A DNA stretch of 64,000 nucleotides. Source: Leptospira sp. WS39.C2 (GTDB taxonomy: Bacteria; Spirochaetota; Leptospiria; Leptospirales; Leptospiraceae). The stretch is from assembly GCF_040833965.1 (NCBI RefSeq), contig NZ_CP162142.1, forward strand, positions 1,048,501-1,112,500, written 5' to 3'. Position 1 is the first letter of the stretch. The number at the start of each line of letters is the position of its first letter. Positions 18,203 through 27,086 of this stretch are shown in pieces. A program made the position numbers and the translations under genes. Below the pieces are notes generated by a model. The model was not told the DNA's origin. It worked only from the letters and a program-made list of their open reading frames with translations, and ran no database searches.

Positions 18203-18562
18203 ATGTTGATTCAAAGCCACCGTCAGGAAAACCACCTGTTACTCTCCATCCAAAGGGATGTCCTGATGGAAAATTCACGTGAATTTTACCAAGAGTTTGA
18301 GAAAGCAATTGAAGGTTCCAATTTTGGTAAACTCACCATGGACTTTCATTTGGTAAAATTTTTGGATTCTAGTGGGATTGGAGCTGTGATCAAAGCATCA
18401 TCTGCCCTCCACAACCGTGGTGTGGAAATTTTTGTGACCAACCTCAATAAAAATCTCAATTCTGTATTTCGGTTATCTGGACTTAATCATATCCTTTCTA
18501 TTTTGACTTTGGATGAATACCTTTCCAAATTTCCAGAGTTCCAACAAACTCTAGAGGCTTAA
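18203..18562 (+). CDS. STAS domain protein (anti-sigma factor antagonist-like)
   Basis: A 119-residue single STAS domain protein, the SpoIIAA/RsbV type that binds anti-sigma kinases in partner switching. The phosphoacceptor loop FLDSSGIGAVIKA (Asp55, Ser56, Ser57) is intact, followed by EIFVTNLNKNLNSVFRLSGL and the C-terminal helix. Phosphorylated STAS proteins are dephosphorylated by SpoIIE/RsbU phosphatases, two of which are encoded in this window (25.7 and 47.6 kb). A direct link is inference. The next gene starts 7 bases later. Confidence 0.88.
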   Translation: MLIQSHRQENHLLLSIQRDVLMENSREFYQEFEKAIEGSNFGKLTMDFHLVKFLDSSGIGAVIKASSALHNRGVEIFVTNLNKNLNSVFRLSGLNHILSILTLDEYLSKFPEFQQTLEA

Positions 18563-18568
18563 ACCAAT

Positions 18569-19333
18569 ATGAAATTCTTTCGACTCCTTTTTCTTTCTCT
18601 TCTATTGATCGGTTTTTTGCAATCCTGTGCCTCCGGTGTCAAATCCAGATCCTTACTCTTTCGCAGTAATGAGTTTGCGATTTATACTGTTGCAAGGGAC
18701 AAAATCAATTTAAAACAAGAAACCTCAGTTGCTAAAAGTTTGGCTCACCCAGTAGAACTTTCAGAAGATAAAATTTTGGATTTACTTGGTAATATCCGTT
18801 TTCGAGAAGAAAGTTCGTATGGGGATGTGAACCAATACGTTTTTGAAGAAATAGAAATCAAAGAGTTTGCTCTCGATTTAGTGGATGGTTTACAAAAATT
18901 AAAACCAGACCAACTTTTGCTCGTGATTTCAAAATACAACCCAGTGAAGTCGGTTGTATCCCATTATTCAAGGACTGCTTTTTATATTTGGTCAACGGAT
19001 ACTTCGATTGAAATTTTATTTGGGGAATTACAAAAAGAAATCTCTTATGATGAACAAGGGAATTATTTTGATTGGTCAAACATTCCTGATATCCCTTTTG
19101 AACATTTCCCACAATCCACGTATGTTTTACAAGGACAGGGATTTAGTTTTAAAAAAGTAGGCGGATTTCGCAATCGCCATTGGCTTGTGTTTGATAAAAC
19201 TGATTTAGCAAAATTGAAATTTGAAAAACGAAAAAAAAGTGCAAGAGAAATCTCCAATTCAGTAGAGGCAGATTTAAAAGCAGAGAAAAAAATATCTCGT
19301 GATGAGGAAGATGGAGTGTTATTAGAGGAGTAA
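18569..19333 (+). CDS. Hypothetical lipoprotein
   Basis: A 254-residue protein with a signal peptide ending LLIGFLQSC, a good spirochaetal lipobox with Cys at residue 20. The mature part contains regular beta strands and a region (DLVDGLQKLKPDQLLLVISKYNP) that may be an alpha/beta domain. It ends with a charged tail. I recognise no family. It lies 7 bases after the STAS gene, so is probably cotranscribed. Its last 12 bases overlap the convergent fapA-like gene. Confidence 0.72.
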   Translation: MKFFRLLFLSLLLIGFLQSCASGVKSRSLLFRSNEFAIYTVARDKINLKQETSVAKSLAHPVELSEDKILDLLGNIRFREESSYGDVNQYVFEEIEIKEFALDLVDGLQKLKPDQLLLVISKYNPVKSVVSHYSRTAFYIWSTDTSIEILFGELQKEISYDEQGNYFDWSNIPDIPFEHFPQSTYVLQGQGFSFKKVGGFRNRHWLVFDKTDLAKLKFEKRKKSAREISNSVEADLKAEKKISRDEEDGVLLEE

Positions 19334-21004
19334 GTCGTCTTCTTTTCTGATTACGTTTCGTTCTGTTTGGATGGAACCATCGGTTCCTAAATAAAATTTA
19401 GTTTTTCCAACAAGGGAACTCATTCCCATTCGGTAATTTTTCCCAGCTCCAAAACTTAAATCCACCCCAGGAAATACTTCTCTTTCTACATCCACGAAGG
19501 CTTCAGGATTTGGTTCATACGATCCAAGTGCTGTTTCAAATTGTTTGGTTTGTGTTTCCAACACTTTTGTGAATTTATCATTTGCATCTTTTAGTTTGGT
19601 GATGGTGTCTTTTTCCTCTTGGCTTAGTTCTTTTTTTTGGCTTTTTTCAGCGAGTTTTGTAAGAGTGAGTTGGACTTTATGAAGAGTGATTTCTTTTTCC
19701 GAAATTTCTTTTTTCATTCGATTGAGTTCATCTAAAAGTTCTGGTGGAGTTCCTATGGCCACTTTGGTTTTGGTTTCCACCACAGCTCCGAGTTTGGCAC
19801 AAGTGAGAGAATTGCCTGCAATGATCGTTCCCCCAATCACTTCCCCACGTCCACCAATCACACGGATAAAATCTTTTGCGGAAATTTCTGAATGCATAAC
19901 TGCTTCTTCTACAAAGATAGAACCTTGGGCAGTGAGTTTCCCCTGTTCTACAAATTTGGCATAGATATTTCCTTCGGATTCAATGTATCCTTCCCCTCGG
20001 CCCATAAACCCACCTGATAGGACAATGTCACCCTTTGCTTTTAGAAATGCTTTGCCGACTGAGTTACGAATGATGATACTTCCACTCGTTGTGAGACTAA
20101 ACCCATCTCCAATTTTTTCCTCCACAATGATGGTACCTGGAAAATCGATATTGCCAGTTGAATAATCCACAGCTTCTAATTGGATGACTTCATCGACTTT
20201 GATTTCCCATGCAGCTGATAGTACAGGACGGCCTGCAATCTTAGCGTACAGTTTGTCCCCTTTCAGTTCTACGTTTGGGCCAAGGATCCATTCAATGATT
20301 TTTTCTTCTTGGTAAGGAAGTATGGTACCTGTGACAGTTTTTCCAAATTCACCTTTTTTGGGTGGGATTTTTTCAGCTATGAGATCACCCGGTTTTACAG
20401 ATTGTATGACACCAATATTTTTATAATTGATTCGTCCATGTTCATCTTCTTCTAACTGCGGTTTGTTGTCAGATCGGAAGTGGATTTTGATCTCTCCATC
20501 TTTACCAGGAATCGGGAGGACACCTTTTGCAATGACATAAGGAACAAAAAATTCGGGATTTTTAATTTGGTTTTGGATAACTGAATCGATGATACCAACT
20601 GAAACTCCTACCGCTGCAATTTGTTCCCTTAATTGGTATTCGGTGAGTAGTGGGCCTCCATGTTTTGGAGGGTGGAGGACCATTTTTGCTTCCATTGCAT
20701 CATCGGAAACACTGATATCTGCATACGAGGGAACTGGATCCCCTTTGGACCATGTTCCAATTTCCACAGGTTTTCCGTCGGCAAGCACAACGATTTTTTT
20801 TAATTGTTCTGTTTGGTAACCTTCAACTCCAAAAAGTTGAACACGTGCTAGGACATCTTTGTATTCTACTTTTTTGCCTTTTGCACCAGGTTTGGTAATT
20901 TTTAAAATGGCTTTTCCATTGGAATTTTCAATTTGAAAATATCCATTTTCGGATGCTTCCAAATCTTGTAAAATTCGATCGGTATAAGAGTCAGAACCTG
21001 GCAT
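19322..21004 (-). CDS. FapA family protein (DUF342)
   Basis: A 560-residue cytoplasmic DUF342/FapA protein. The N-terminal half has KGDPVPSYADISVSDDAMEAKMVL and the region PIPGKDGEIKIHFR; the central half is a parallel beta-helix rich in Gly (GNIDFPGTIIVEEKIGDGFS, GGFMGRGEGYIESEGNIYAKFVEQG), and residues about 430-500 form a coiled coil (EISEKEITLHKVQLTL). FapA-like proteins are implicated in polymer/cytoskeletal or flagellar-assembly roles in several phyla, but function here is unproven. The gene starts one base after the stop of the upstream GT-like gene. Confidence 0.82.
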   Translation of the reverse strand: MPGSDSYTDRILQDLEASENGYFQIENSNGKAILKITKPGAKGKKVEYKDVLARVQLFGVEGYQTEQLKKIVVLADGKPVEIGTWSKGDPVPSYADISVSDDAMEAKMVLHPPKHGGPLLTEYQLREQIAAVGVSVGIIDSVIQNQIKNPEFFVPYVIAKGVLPIPGKDGEIKIHFRSDNKPQLEEDEHGRINYKNIGVIQSVKPGDLIAEKIPPKKGEFGKTVTGTILPYQEEKIIEWILGPNVELKGDKLYAKIAGRPVLSAAWEIKVDEVIQLEAVDYSTGNIDFPGTIIVEEKIGDGFSLTTSGSIIIRNSVGKAFLKAKGDIVLSGGFMGRGEGYIESEGNIYAKFVEQGKLTAQGSIFVEEAVMHSEISAKDFIRVIGGRGEVIGGTIIAGNSLTCAKLGAVVETKTKVAIGTPPELLDELNRMKKEISEKEITLHKVQLTLTKLAEKSQKKELSQEEKDTITKLKDANDKFTKVLETQTKQFETALGSYEPNPEAFVDVEREVFPGVDLSFGAGKNYRMGMSSLVGKTKFYLGTDGSIQTERNVIRKEDDLLL

Positions 21005-22072
21005 TTATGTATATTCTAACAAATGACGAACCACATCTTCTTCGCCATCCGTTTTTAGTTCCGATTTGGGTGTCATTCCATCCACTGTTCTCATGTATGT
21101 CAGGGCTTCATCAAATTCACAAGAAATAATTTTTTCTAAACTGAGGTAAGCTGATCGAAAATACAAATCAAGTGCACTGACCAAATACAAGTATTCAATG
21201 AAGTCTCCGCGATCGGTATATAGGATAGGTGTTTTTGCATAATAACATTCTGCTAATATACCATAACCAGGTTTTGTACATACAAAATCAGAAGCTGTCA
21301 CTAGGTTTGGATAATGGGAAACTTCTGGAACCAAAATTCCTTCTTTTTGGATACCTGGGACCCCATTTGCAACGAGTTTGATATGTTTTGGTAAATGATC
21401 TGTATTTAATGTATGTCCTTCTAAACCATAGGCACCAAAGGAAAGGAGAATATATGTTGTGTCTTCTCTGAATCCCAAAATTTGCCTTGCCTCTTCCTTA
21501 AGGAGAGTTGGTTTTCTTCCCACAAGACCAATGTTAGTTTGTTCTAAAAAATTTGGCATTGGGCATTGGAAAGGTAATACAAGTGCTTCTGTTGCAAAAC
21601 CATATTCTACTTCCAATTGTTCGCTCAAATTTCCAAAATACGCATCCTTTTTTGCATAATTTCGATATATAAAATCCCAGGTAAAATTCCCAAGATAGAT
21701 ACTAGGAATTCCTGTTTCTAACGCAATTGTAATTGGGAAAGAAGAACTATCAGTGAGGATGAGTGCGATTTTGTTATCTTTACAAAATTTGGTTTCTTCT
21801 TTTAATAAGAAGGATTTTGATTTTTCAAAATGGATGAGTTCCTCTTTGGTGGAATCTAAGTCGATGGACAAAGAATCTTTTTGTGCAATACCAACATCTA
21901 ACTTTAGGGAACGCAGTTTTAATTTTGGATGTTTGAAGTCAATAAAACTGGTACGAGGACTAACTAAATAAATTTCTTCTATGAACTCCTCGTTCAATAA
22001 TCGTTTAATGATGTTGCCGGAGCGACTGATATGGCCAAACCCATGGCCTGAAATATAATAATAAAGTTTCAT
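21005..22072 (-). CDS. GT-B glycosyltransferase-like protein
   Basis: A 355-residue protein with two Rossmann-like halves. The start YYYISGHGFGHISRSGNIIKRLL is the glycine/histidine loop of the GT28-like family also seen at the N-terminus of plant arabinokinases; the C-half has LLSFGAYGLEGHTL and the donor-site region VCTKPGYGILAECYYAKTPILY with a downstream acidic DRGDFIEY. It probably uses a nucleotide sugar or a related ligand, but the acceptor is unknown. It overlaps the RNA methyltransferase gene upstream by four bases and abuts the FapA-like gene. Confidence 0.75.
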   Translation of the reverse strand: MKLYYYISGHGFGHISRSGNIIKRLLNEEFIEEIYLVSPRTSFIDFKHPKLKLRSLKLDVGIAQKDSLSIDLDSTKEELIHFEKSKSFLLKEETKFCKDNKIALILTDSSSFPITIALETGIPSIYLGNFTWDFIYRNYAKKDAYFGNLSEQLEVEYGFATEALVLPFQCPMPNFLEQTNIGLVGRKPTLLKEEARQILGFREDTTYILLSFGAYGLEGHTLNTDHLPKHIKLVANGVPGIQKEGILVPEVSHYPNLVTASDFVCTKPGYGILAECYYAKTPILYTDRGDFIEYLYLVSALDLYFRSAYLSLEKIISCEFDEALTYMRTVDGMTPKSELKTDGEEDVVRHLLEYT

Positions 22073-22911
22073 TTGGATCTTTGGCGGATGGATTCGTACA
22101 AAACGATTCCACAGGACATAGCTAAATTGAGAGAATCCGCTTCTCCGAGCATCGGTAGGAATAAGGTTGTATCAGCAAGTTCCTTGGCAATTGGACTCAG
22201 TCCATATTGTTCGCTACCAAATAAAAAAACAGATTTCTCTTTCATGTCAACGGAACTGTATAAGGTTTTCCCTTCTGGTGTGACCGCATACCGTTTGTAT
22301 CCTTTGTTATGAAACTCAGACAAAACTTCCTTTAAATCTCCAATGTATACGGGGAGTGTGAATATTGTACCAGTGCTTGCTCTGACCACATTGGGATTAA
22401 AGAGATCAATCCTTGGGTCAGTGACAATGACAAGTCCAACACCTGCACCTTCTGCAGTCCGAAGGATGGTGCCAAGGTTTCCCGGTTTTTCAACACCTTC
22501 GATGATGAGAATCGGATTGGTTTGGATGGATTTGATTTGTTCCCAAGGAACATTTGCATTAGGTGTGTCTGCAACGGCAATGAGACCATCTGGCCTATCA
22601 CGATAGGATATCTTTTCAAAAATTTTTCTTGGTAGTTCGTAGATTGGACAACGAAGGGAAGAAATCAGTTCTTCCTCATTTTCTCCTAAAAAACATTCAG
22701 GAGAAATGAATACACTTGTGATGTTTGCCGTTAAACAAGGGATAGACGATTTTTGATTCCCCGTGATGGCTTTTTTGATTTCTCTGTAACCTTCGATGAA
22801 AAATTTTTTCTCTTCGTCTCGATTTCTTTTATCTTTGAGACCGCTTACCCATTTTACTTTTGGATTAGAGAAACTTGTGATGGAGGATCGTTGTTGTTTC
22901 ATAAAAGGCAA
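22069..22911 (-). CDS. TrmH/SpoU family RNA 2'-O-methyltransferase
   Basis: A 280-residue SPOUT methyltransferase. Residues 20-100 are an RNA-binding substrate domain (KKFFIEGYREIKKAI). The catalytic domain has the three knot motifs in order: VEKPGNLGTILRTAEGAG, FGSEQYGLS and LNLAMSCGIVLYE. It transfers methyl from SAM to a ribose 2'-OH of rRNA or tRNA; the exact target is not predictable. Two starts are possible (22911 or the Met three codons later). It begins 8 bases after the stop of the upstream methyltransferase gene, and overlaps the GT gene by four. Confidence 0.9.
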   Translation of the reverse strand: MPFMKQQRSSITSFSNPKVKWVSGLKDKRNRDEEKKFFIEGYREIKKAITGNQKSSIPCLTANITSVFISPECFLGENEEELISSLRCPIYELPRKIFEKISYRDRPDGLIAVADTPNANVPWEQIKSIQTNPILIIEGVEKPGNLGTILRTAEGAGVGLVIVTDPRIDLFNPNVVRASTGTIFTLPVYIGDLKEVLSEFHNKGYKRYAVTPEGKTLYSSVDMKEKSVFLFGSEQYGLSPIAKELADTTLFLPMLGEADSLNLAMSCGIVLYESIRQRSK

Positions 22912-22919
22912 AGTGGTAC

Positions 22920-23756
22920 TTATGATTTTTTAAAAAATGTGCAAAAACCTGCAGGGTATTTTTTGCCTGAAGTTTCTGGTATGTAGAGTTCAGTGGTTTC
23001 GTAACTCCCTTTGGTTTTGATCCGAGAAGAAAGAATTCGTTCCAAAGTTAGTGGGCTAAATCCTTGGCTATGGCAACTGAGGATGACAAATTCTGGTTTG
23101 GAGTCAGAGAGCTCCATCAGTGCATCCATAAGCTCTGATAAGTTTTCTTCAATCTTCCAAACTTCTCCTTTGGAACCACGCCCAAAACTGGGTGGATCAA
23201 GGATGAGGCCTTGGTATTTTTTCCCACGTTTGATTTCACGTCGGATGAATTTCATCACATCATCCACAATCCAACGAACTGGTTTGGAATCGAGCCCTGA
23301 AAGTTTTGCATTTTCCCGCGCCCAGTCCACCATCCCTTTAGATGCATCCACATGGCAAACACTCATTCCTGCATCAAGGCAAGCCAGTGTGGATCCACCA
23401 GAATAAGCGAATAAATTCAATACTTCGAGCCCTTGTTTTTTTTTGCCGATTTCACGGATCCGGTTCCAGTTGGTTTCTTGTTCGGGAAAAAGGCCAATAT
23501 GACCAAAGGGAGTGAGTTTGATTTTAAATGTTAGGTTCGAAAAATCGATGGTGAAACTTTCGGGAACTTTTTTTTGGAAATTCCAGTGCCCAGAGCCAGA
23601 ATCATTTTTGATATAAGTAGCATGTAAGTCTTTCCAGATCTCAGGAGTTTCTTTGCCATAGGCGGAAGTAGGGGAGGAACGTTGTAGTTTATAACCGCCC
23701 ACAATTTCTAATTTGGATAGGTCACCAGAATCCAATAATTCGTAACTTTTTGTCAT
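22920..23756 (-). CDS. Class I SAM-dependent methyltransferase (RlmI-like)
   Basis: A 278-residue Rossmann methyltransferase of the YccW/RlmI type, which modifies 23S rRNA. Motif I is VLNLFAYSGGSTLACLDAG, the acidic post-I residue lies in VCHVDASKGMVDWARENAKLSG, and motif IV is LILDPPSFGRG. The N-terminal PUA domain of full RlmI is lacking, giving a shorter protein. The start overlaps the stop of the upstream 7TMR phosphatase gene (ATGA). The rRNA substrate is inferred from family resemblance only. Confidence 0.85.
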   Translation of the reverse strand: MTKSYELLDSGDLSKLEIVGGYKLQRSSPTSAYGKETPEIWKDLHATYIKNDSGSGHWNFQKKVPESFTIDFSNLTFKIKLTPFGHIGLFPEQETNWNRIREIGKKKQGLEVLNLFAYSGGSTLACLDAGMSVCHVDASKGMVDWARENAKLSGLDSKPVRWIVDDVMKFIRREIKRGKKYQGLILDPPSFGRGSKGEVWKIEENLSELMDALMELSDSKPEFVILSCHSQGFSPLTLERILSSRIKTKGSYETTELYIPETSGKKYPAGFCTFFKKS

Positions 23757-25678
23757 ACCAATTCCAGAAAAATAAAGGTTAGGTCGTCCTCCCAGTCTTT
23801 TATTTCCCGATTTGAAAATGACTCCAACGCTTGGATGAGTTTTCCTTTAAACAAATGGTTCGGAAGTTCACGGTTGGTATTTAAAAATTCGATAAGTCCA
23901 GTATCACCGAACATATTCCCTTTGGGATCAAAACATTCCAAAACTCCATCACTCAAAAGTAAAATGCGGTCTTTTGGAAATACGGGATAAGTGATTTCAT
24001 CAATTTGGATTTCAGGAAACACACCAATGATTTTCCCTTTGGGATGGACTTTGATAATTTCCCCAGTTGCTCTTTGTAAAAATGCACTTGGGTGTCCTGC
24101 CCTTCCAAAACGCCAAACTTTAGTGGAATTGTTTAGATACAGATAAGAGGCAGTTACATACTGAGGGGTACAATTCCCATACAAAACTCTGTTCATTCCC
24201 TCTAACACTTGTTTTGGGGAAGAGATTGAATCCTTTTGTGTTGTAAAAGCTACTTTTCCCATTGCTGAAATGAGAGAAGCTGGAATTCCATGCCCAGATA
24301 CGTCACATAAAACAATTCCTAACTCATAGGGATTTGGGGAATAGTATTCGTAAAAATCTCCACCAACATCTTTCATCGGTTGGATGTATATTTGAGTTTG
24401 TAGGTTTTTTACATCTGGATTTGTTTTCGGTAACGATTGCATCAAAATGTCACGAGAGATTTTTCTTTCCCTCCTCAGGGTTGTGACTTGGGCAAGTGCC
24501 ATGTCTTTTTCTTGGCGGAGTAATTGGATTCTATCAGCCAATGCAAAGGCAAATAAAGTAATGTCTGCAAGTGATGCGATGGGAAATAACATTTCCTCTA
24601 AAAATGAATTACTTGGTAAAATCCCAAACTTTAGTAATCCGTAGATGATACAGGTGAATAGTAAAAGAAAAAATGCGATGGATATATAATAAAAAGATCT
24701 AAGTTTTCTTTTTAATCCCCAAACTAAAATTCCAAATAAAGTGAGGCAGATGCTAACTGATAACCAACTTACACCTATCGATGATTCTTTGATTCCACCA
24801 AACAATGCAATACAAACATTAAATAATGAAAATGCACCGAGTAAATGATAAAGTCTTGTAGTCCTTGGTAGGCGTACTTTTGTTTTTAAAAAATTTGCAG
24901 TAAATAATACGAAGAAAAATAGACAGATGCTAAAAAATACGGGAATCCCCACTCGTTTCCAATAATAGGAGTTCGGAACAAAAAAGTATCCCCAAAATCC
25001 AAGCAGGGATAACTGTCCGAGACCAAAAAATAAAACATAACCTATATAATAAAAATAACTTTTATCTCTTACAAAAAAAGCAATGGCAAGGTTGTATAAA
25101 ATAATGATACCCAAACTTCCAAAAAATAATCCATACACCCATTGGGTTAAATAATCTTCTCTTTGTAGGTTCCTCTGGTTCGTAAAAACAAGTGAAAACT
25201 GCAATGATATATCAGATTTGATGGCTAAAAGAATTGTCTCTTTCTGGTGTCCCATTCGAAATACAAAATTTCTATGGGGAATTTCCCTTTGGAACATCGG
25301 TTGGATATGACCGGATTTTGATATGATATAACTATCACCATCATGTTTGAAATACATATCCACCGAATCGATATTATGCGCTTGAATTAGGAGTAATGGG
25401 AATTTTGTAGGATTTGGGAATTTCTTTGGGTCAAGACGTAACCACAAAGTTCCTTTTAGGAAACCAAAATTGGCAAAATTTTCTCGAATGGGTTGGAATT
25501 TTCCTTCCGCTAATACTGAATCGACATTCACTTCCGATTTGGGATCTATCCAATAAGAAAATTCTTTTGTGGCGATGTATCTTTCGCCAGTATCCTCAGA
25601 ATCACTTGGGAAAATGGGAAGGGATAAAAAACCAAAAAAAACAAAAAGGAAGGAGGTTTTATAAAGGGTGAGTTTCAA
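23753..25678 (-). CDS. 7TMR-DISM receptor with SpoIIE/PP2C phosphatase domain
   Basis: A 641-residue inner-membrane signalling protein. Order: signal peptide (SFLFVFFGFLSLPIFP), a 7TMR-DISMED2-type periplasmic domain about 30-155 (FSYWIDPKSEVNVDS and LWLRLDPKKF), seven membrane helices about 180-390 (7TMR-DISM), a short coiled coil (RIQLLRQEKDMALAQVTTL), then a SpoIIE-type phosphatase 430-640 with DVGGDFYEYY, LCDVSGHGIPASLISAMGK and LLLSDGVLECFD, the metal-binding aspartates. It probably dephosphorylates a STAS-type protein in response to an envelope signal. A perfect 24-base palindrome lies just upstream. Confidence 0.93.
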   Translation of the reverse strand: MKLTLYKTSFLFVFFGFLSLPIFPSDSEDTGERYIATKEFSYWIDPKSEVNVDSVLAEGKFQPIRENFANFGFLKGTLWLRLDPKKFPNPTKFPLLLIQAHNIDSVDMYFKHDGDSYIISKSGHIQPMFQREIPHRNFVFRMGHQKETILLAIKSDISLQFSLVFTNQRNLQREDYLTQWVYGLFFGSLGIIILYNLAIAFFVRDKSYFYYIGYVLFFGLGQLSLLGFWGYFFVPNSYYWKRVGIPVFFSICLFFFVLFTANFLKTKVRLPRTTRLYHLLGAFSLFNVCIALFGGIKESSIGVSWLSVSICLTLFGILVWGLKRKLRSFYYISIAFFLLLFTCIIYGLLKFGILPSNSFLEEMLFPIASLADITLFAFALADRIQLLRQEKDMALAQVTTLRRERKISRDILMQSLPKTNPDVKNLQTQIYIQPMKDVGGDFYEYYSPNPYELGIVLCDVSGHGIPASLISAMGKVAFTTQKDSISSPKQVLEGMNRVLYGNCTPQYVTASYLYLNNSTKVWRFGRAGHPSAFLQRATGEIIKVHPKGKIIGVFPEIQIDEITYPVFPKDRILLLSDGVLECFDPKGNMFGDTGLIEFLNTNRELPNHLFKGKLIQALESFSNREIKDWEDDLTFIFLELV

Positions 25679-25688
25679 GGTTAGGATG

Positions 25689-25712
25689 GGACAAGGGAAT
25701 ATTCCCTTGTCC
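25689..25712. repeat. Perfect 24-base palindrome between gltA and the 7TMR gene
   Basis: Bases 25689-25698 (GGACAAGGGA) and 25703-25712 (TCCCTTGTCC) are exact inverted repeats around ATAT; the loop is itself self-complementary. It lies 16 bases after the gltA stop (minus strand) and 10 bases before the next minus-strand start. There is no T-run on the minus side, so it is a poor intrinsic terminator for gltA. It could be an operator, an mRNA-stabilising hairpin, or a hairpin that covers the ribosome site of the downstream gene. Confidence 0.55.
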
Positions 25713-25728
25713 TTGGATTTTTATCGTC

Positions 25729-27018
25729 TTACGCTTGTTTTTTTGCAGTTTCGTAAGAAATTTCTTTTGGACCAGTGTAAATTTGTCTTGGGCGACCAAT
25801 TTTTAAGTTCGGGTCTTCGATCATTTCTTTCCATTGTGCAATCCAACCTGGTAATCTTCCCATAGCAAACATCACAGTGAACATGTTTGTCGGAATTCCA
25901 AGAGCTCGGTAAATGATACCAGAGTAGAAGTCTACGTTTGGATAGAGTTTTCTTTCTACAAAGTATGGATCATTGAGAGCTGCTTCTTCCAGTTCTTTTG
26001 CGATGTCAAGGAGTGGGTCTTTGATTCCAAGTTTGTTTAAAACCTTGTCACAAGCAACTTTGATGATTTTTGCACGTGGGTCAAAGTTTTTGTAAACACG
26101 GTGACCAAATCCATTTAAACGGAAACTTGAGTTTTTGTCTTTGGCTTGTTCTACAATTTTTTTCACAGACAAACCACTTTTTTTAATCCCTTCTAACATT
26201 TCCAAAACTTCTTGGTTGGCACCACCATGGCGAGGTCCCCAGAGAGCAAGGATCCCTGCAGAAATCGCACCATACAAGTTAGCAAGTGATGACCCTACAA
26301 GTCGCACTGTAGATGTGGAACAATTTTGTTCATGGTCTGCATGTAAAATGAGAAGCAAATTAAGTGCCGATACAATTTCTTGATCGATATGGTAGTCTTC
26401 TGCTGGAACAGCAAACATCATATTAAGAAAGTTAGATGCATAATCCAACTCGTTTAATGGATGGATGATGGGTTGGCCAATTGACTTTTTGTAAGCATAA
26501 GCAGCGATGGTTGGAAATTTTGCAAGAAGGCGAATGATGGAAATTTCTCTATGTTCCTCATTCATTGGATCATAACTATCTTGGTAGTAGGTAGACAAAC
26601 AACCCATCATACAAGACATGATTGCCATCGGGTGTCCATCTTTTGGGAAACCATTGAAAAGACGCTTGAGGTCTTCATGGATCATTGTATGTTTTGTGAT
26701 GGAACCATTCCATTCTTTGAGCTGTGCATCATTTGGAAGTTTTCCGTAGATGAGTAAATAAGCCACTTCTGTAAAGGTAGACTTTGCTGCTAAATCTTCG
26801 ATGGGAATTCCACGGTATCTTAAAATTCCTTTTTCACCATCAAGAAAAGTGATTTCACTTGTACATGCACCTGTATTTAAATAACCGGAATCAATCGTAA
26901 CATAACCGGACAATTGGCGGAGTTTTGTAATATCAATTGCCATTTCGTTTTCACTTCCCGCAACGATCGGAAGTTCGAACTCTTTTCCATCCACTTTCAG
27001 AATTGCCTTTTCGGACAT
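25729..27018 (-). CDS. gltA: Citrate synthase
   Basis: A 429-residue type II citrate synthase, condensing oxaloacetate and acetyl-CoA at the entry to the TCA cycle. Catalytic residues are visible: the His in LHADHEQNCSTSTVRLVGS, the His in FRLNGFGHRVYKNFDPRAK, and the Asp in NVDFYSGIIYRALG. The length fits the long hexameric bacterial form. An AGGAG ribosome site precedes the ATG, and a 9-bp hairpin lies immediately 5' of it. With sucB-lpdA-sucA and mqo it gives most of the oxidative cycle in one window. Confidence 0.96.
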   Translation of the reverse strand: MSEKAILKVDGKEFELPIVAGSENEMAIDITKLRQLSGYVTIDSGYLNTGACTSEITFLDGEKGILRYRGIPIEDLAAKSTFTEVAYLLIYGKLPNDAQLKEWNGSITKHTMIHEDLKRLFNGFPKDGHPMAIMSCMMGCLSTYYQDSYDPMNEEHREISIIRLLAKFPTIAAYAYKKSIGQPIIHPLNELDYASNFLNMMFAVPAEDYHIDQEIVSALNLLLILHADHEQNCSTSTVRLVGSSLANLYGAISAGILALWGPRHGGANQEVLEMLEGIKKSGLSVKKIVEQAKDKNSSFRLNGFGHRVYKNFDPRAKIIKVACDKVLNKLGIKDPLLDIAKELEEAALNDPYFVERKLYPNVDFYSGIIYRALGIPTNMFTVMFAMGRLPGWIAQWKEMIEDPNLKIGRPRQIYTGPKEISYETAKKQA

Positions 27019-27036
27019 ATCTTCTCCTGTATATCT

Positions 27037-27060
27037 CTGTCTATTTCAAAGAATAGACAG
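27037..27060 (-). promoter_or_regulatory. Hairpin upstream of gltA
   Basis: CTGTCTATT (27037-27045) and AATAGACAG (27052-27060) form a perfect 9-bp stem with a six-base loop, between the stop of the transglycosylase gene (27087) and the AGGAG site of gltA. No T-run follows on the minus strand. It would form in the 5' leader of gltA mRNA and could protect the message or act as an operator if the promoter lies in the gap. Structure is seen; function is inferred. Confidence 0.45.
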
Positions 27061-27086
27061 GGGAAAGGGTGGGGAAAAGCCATTTT

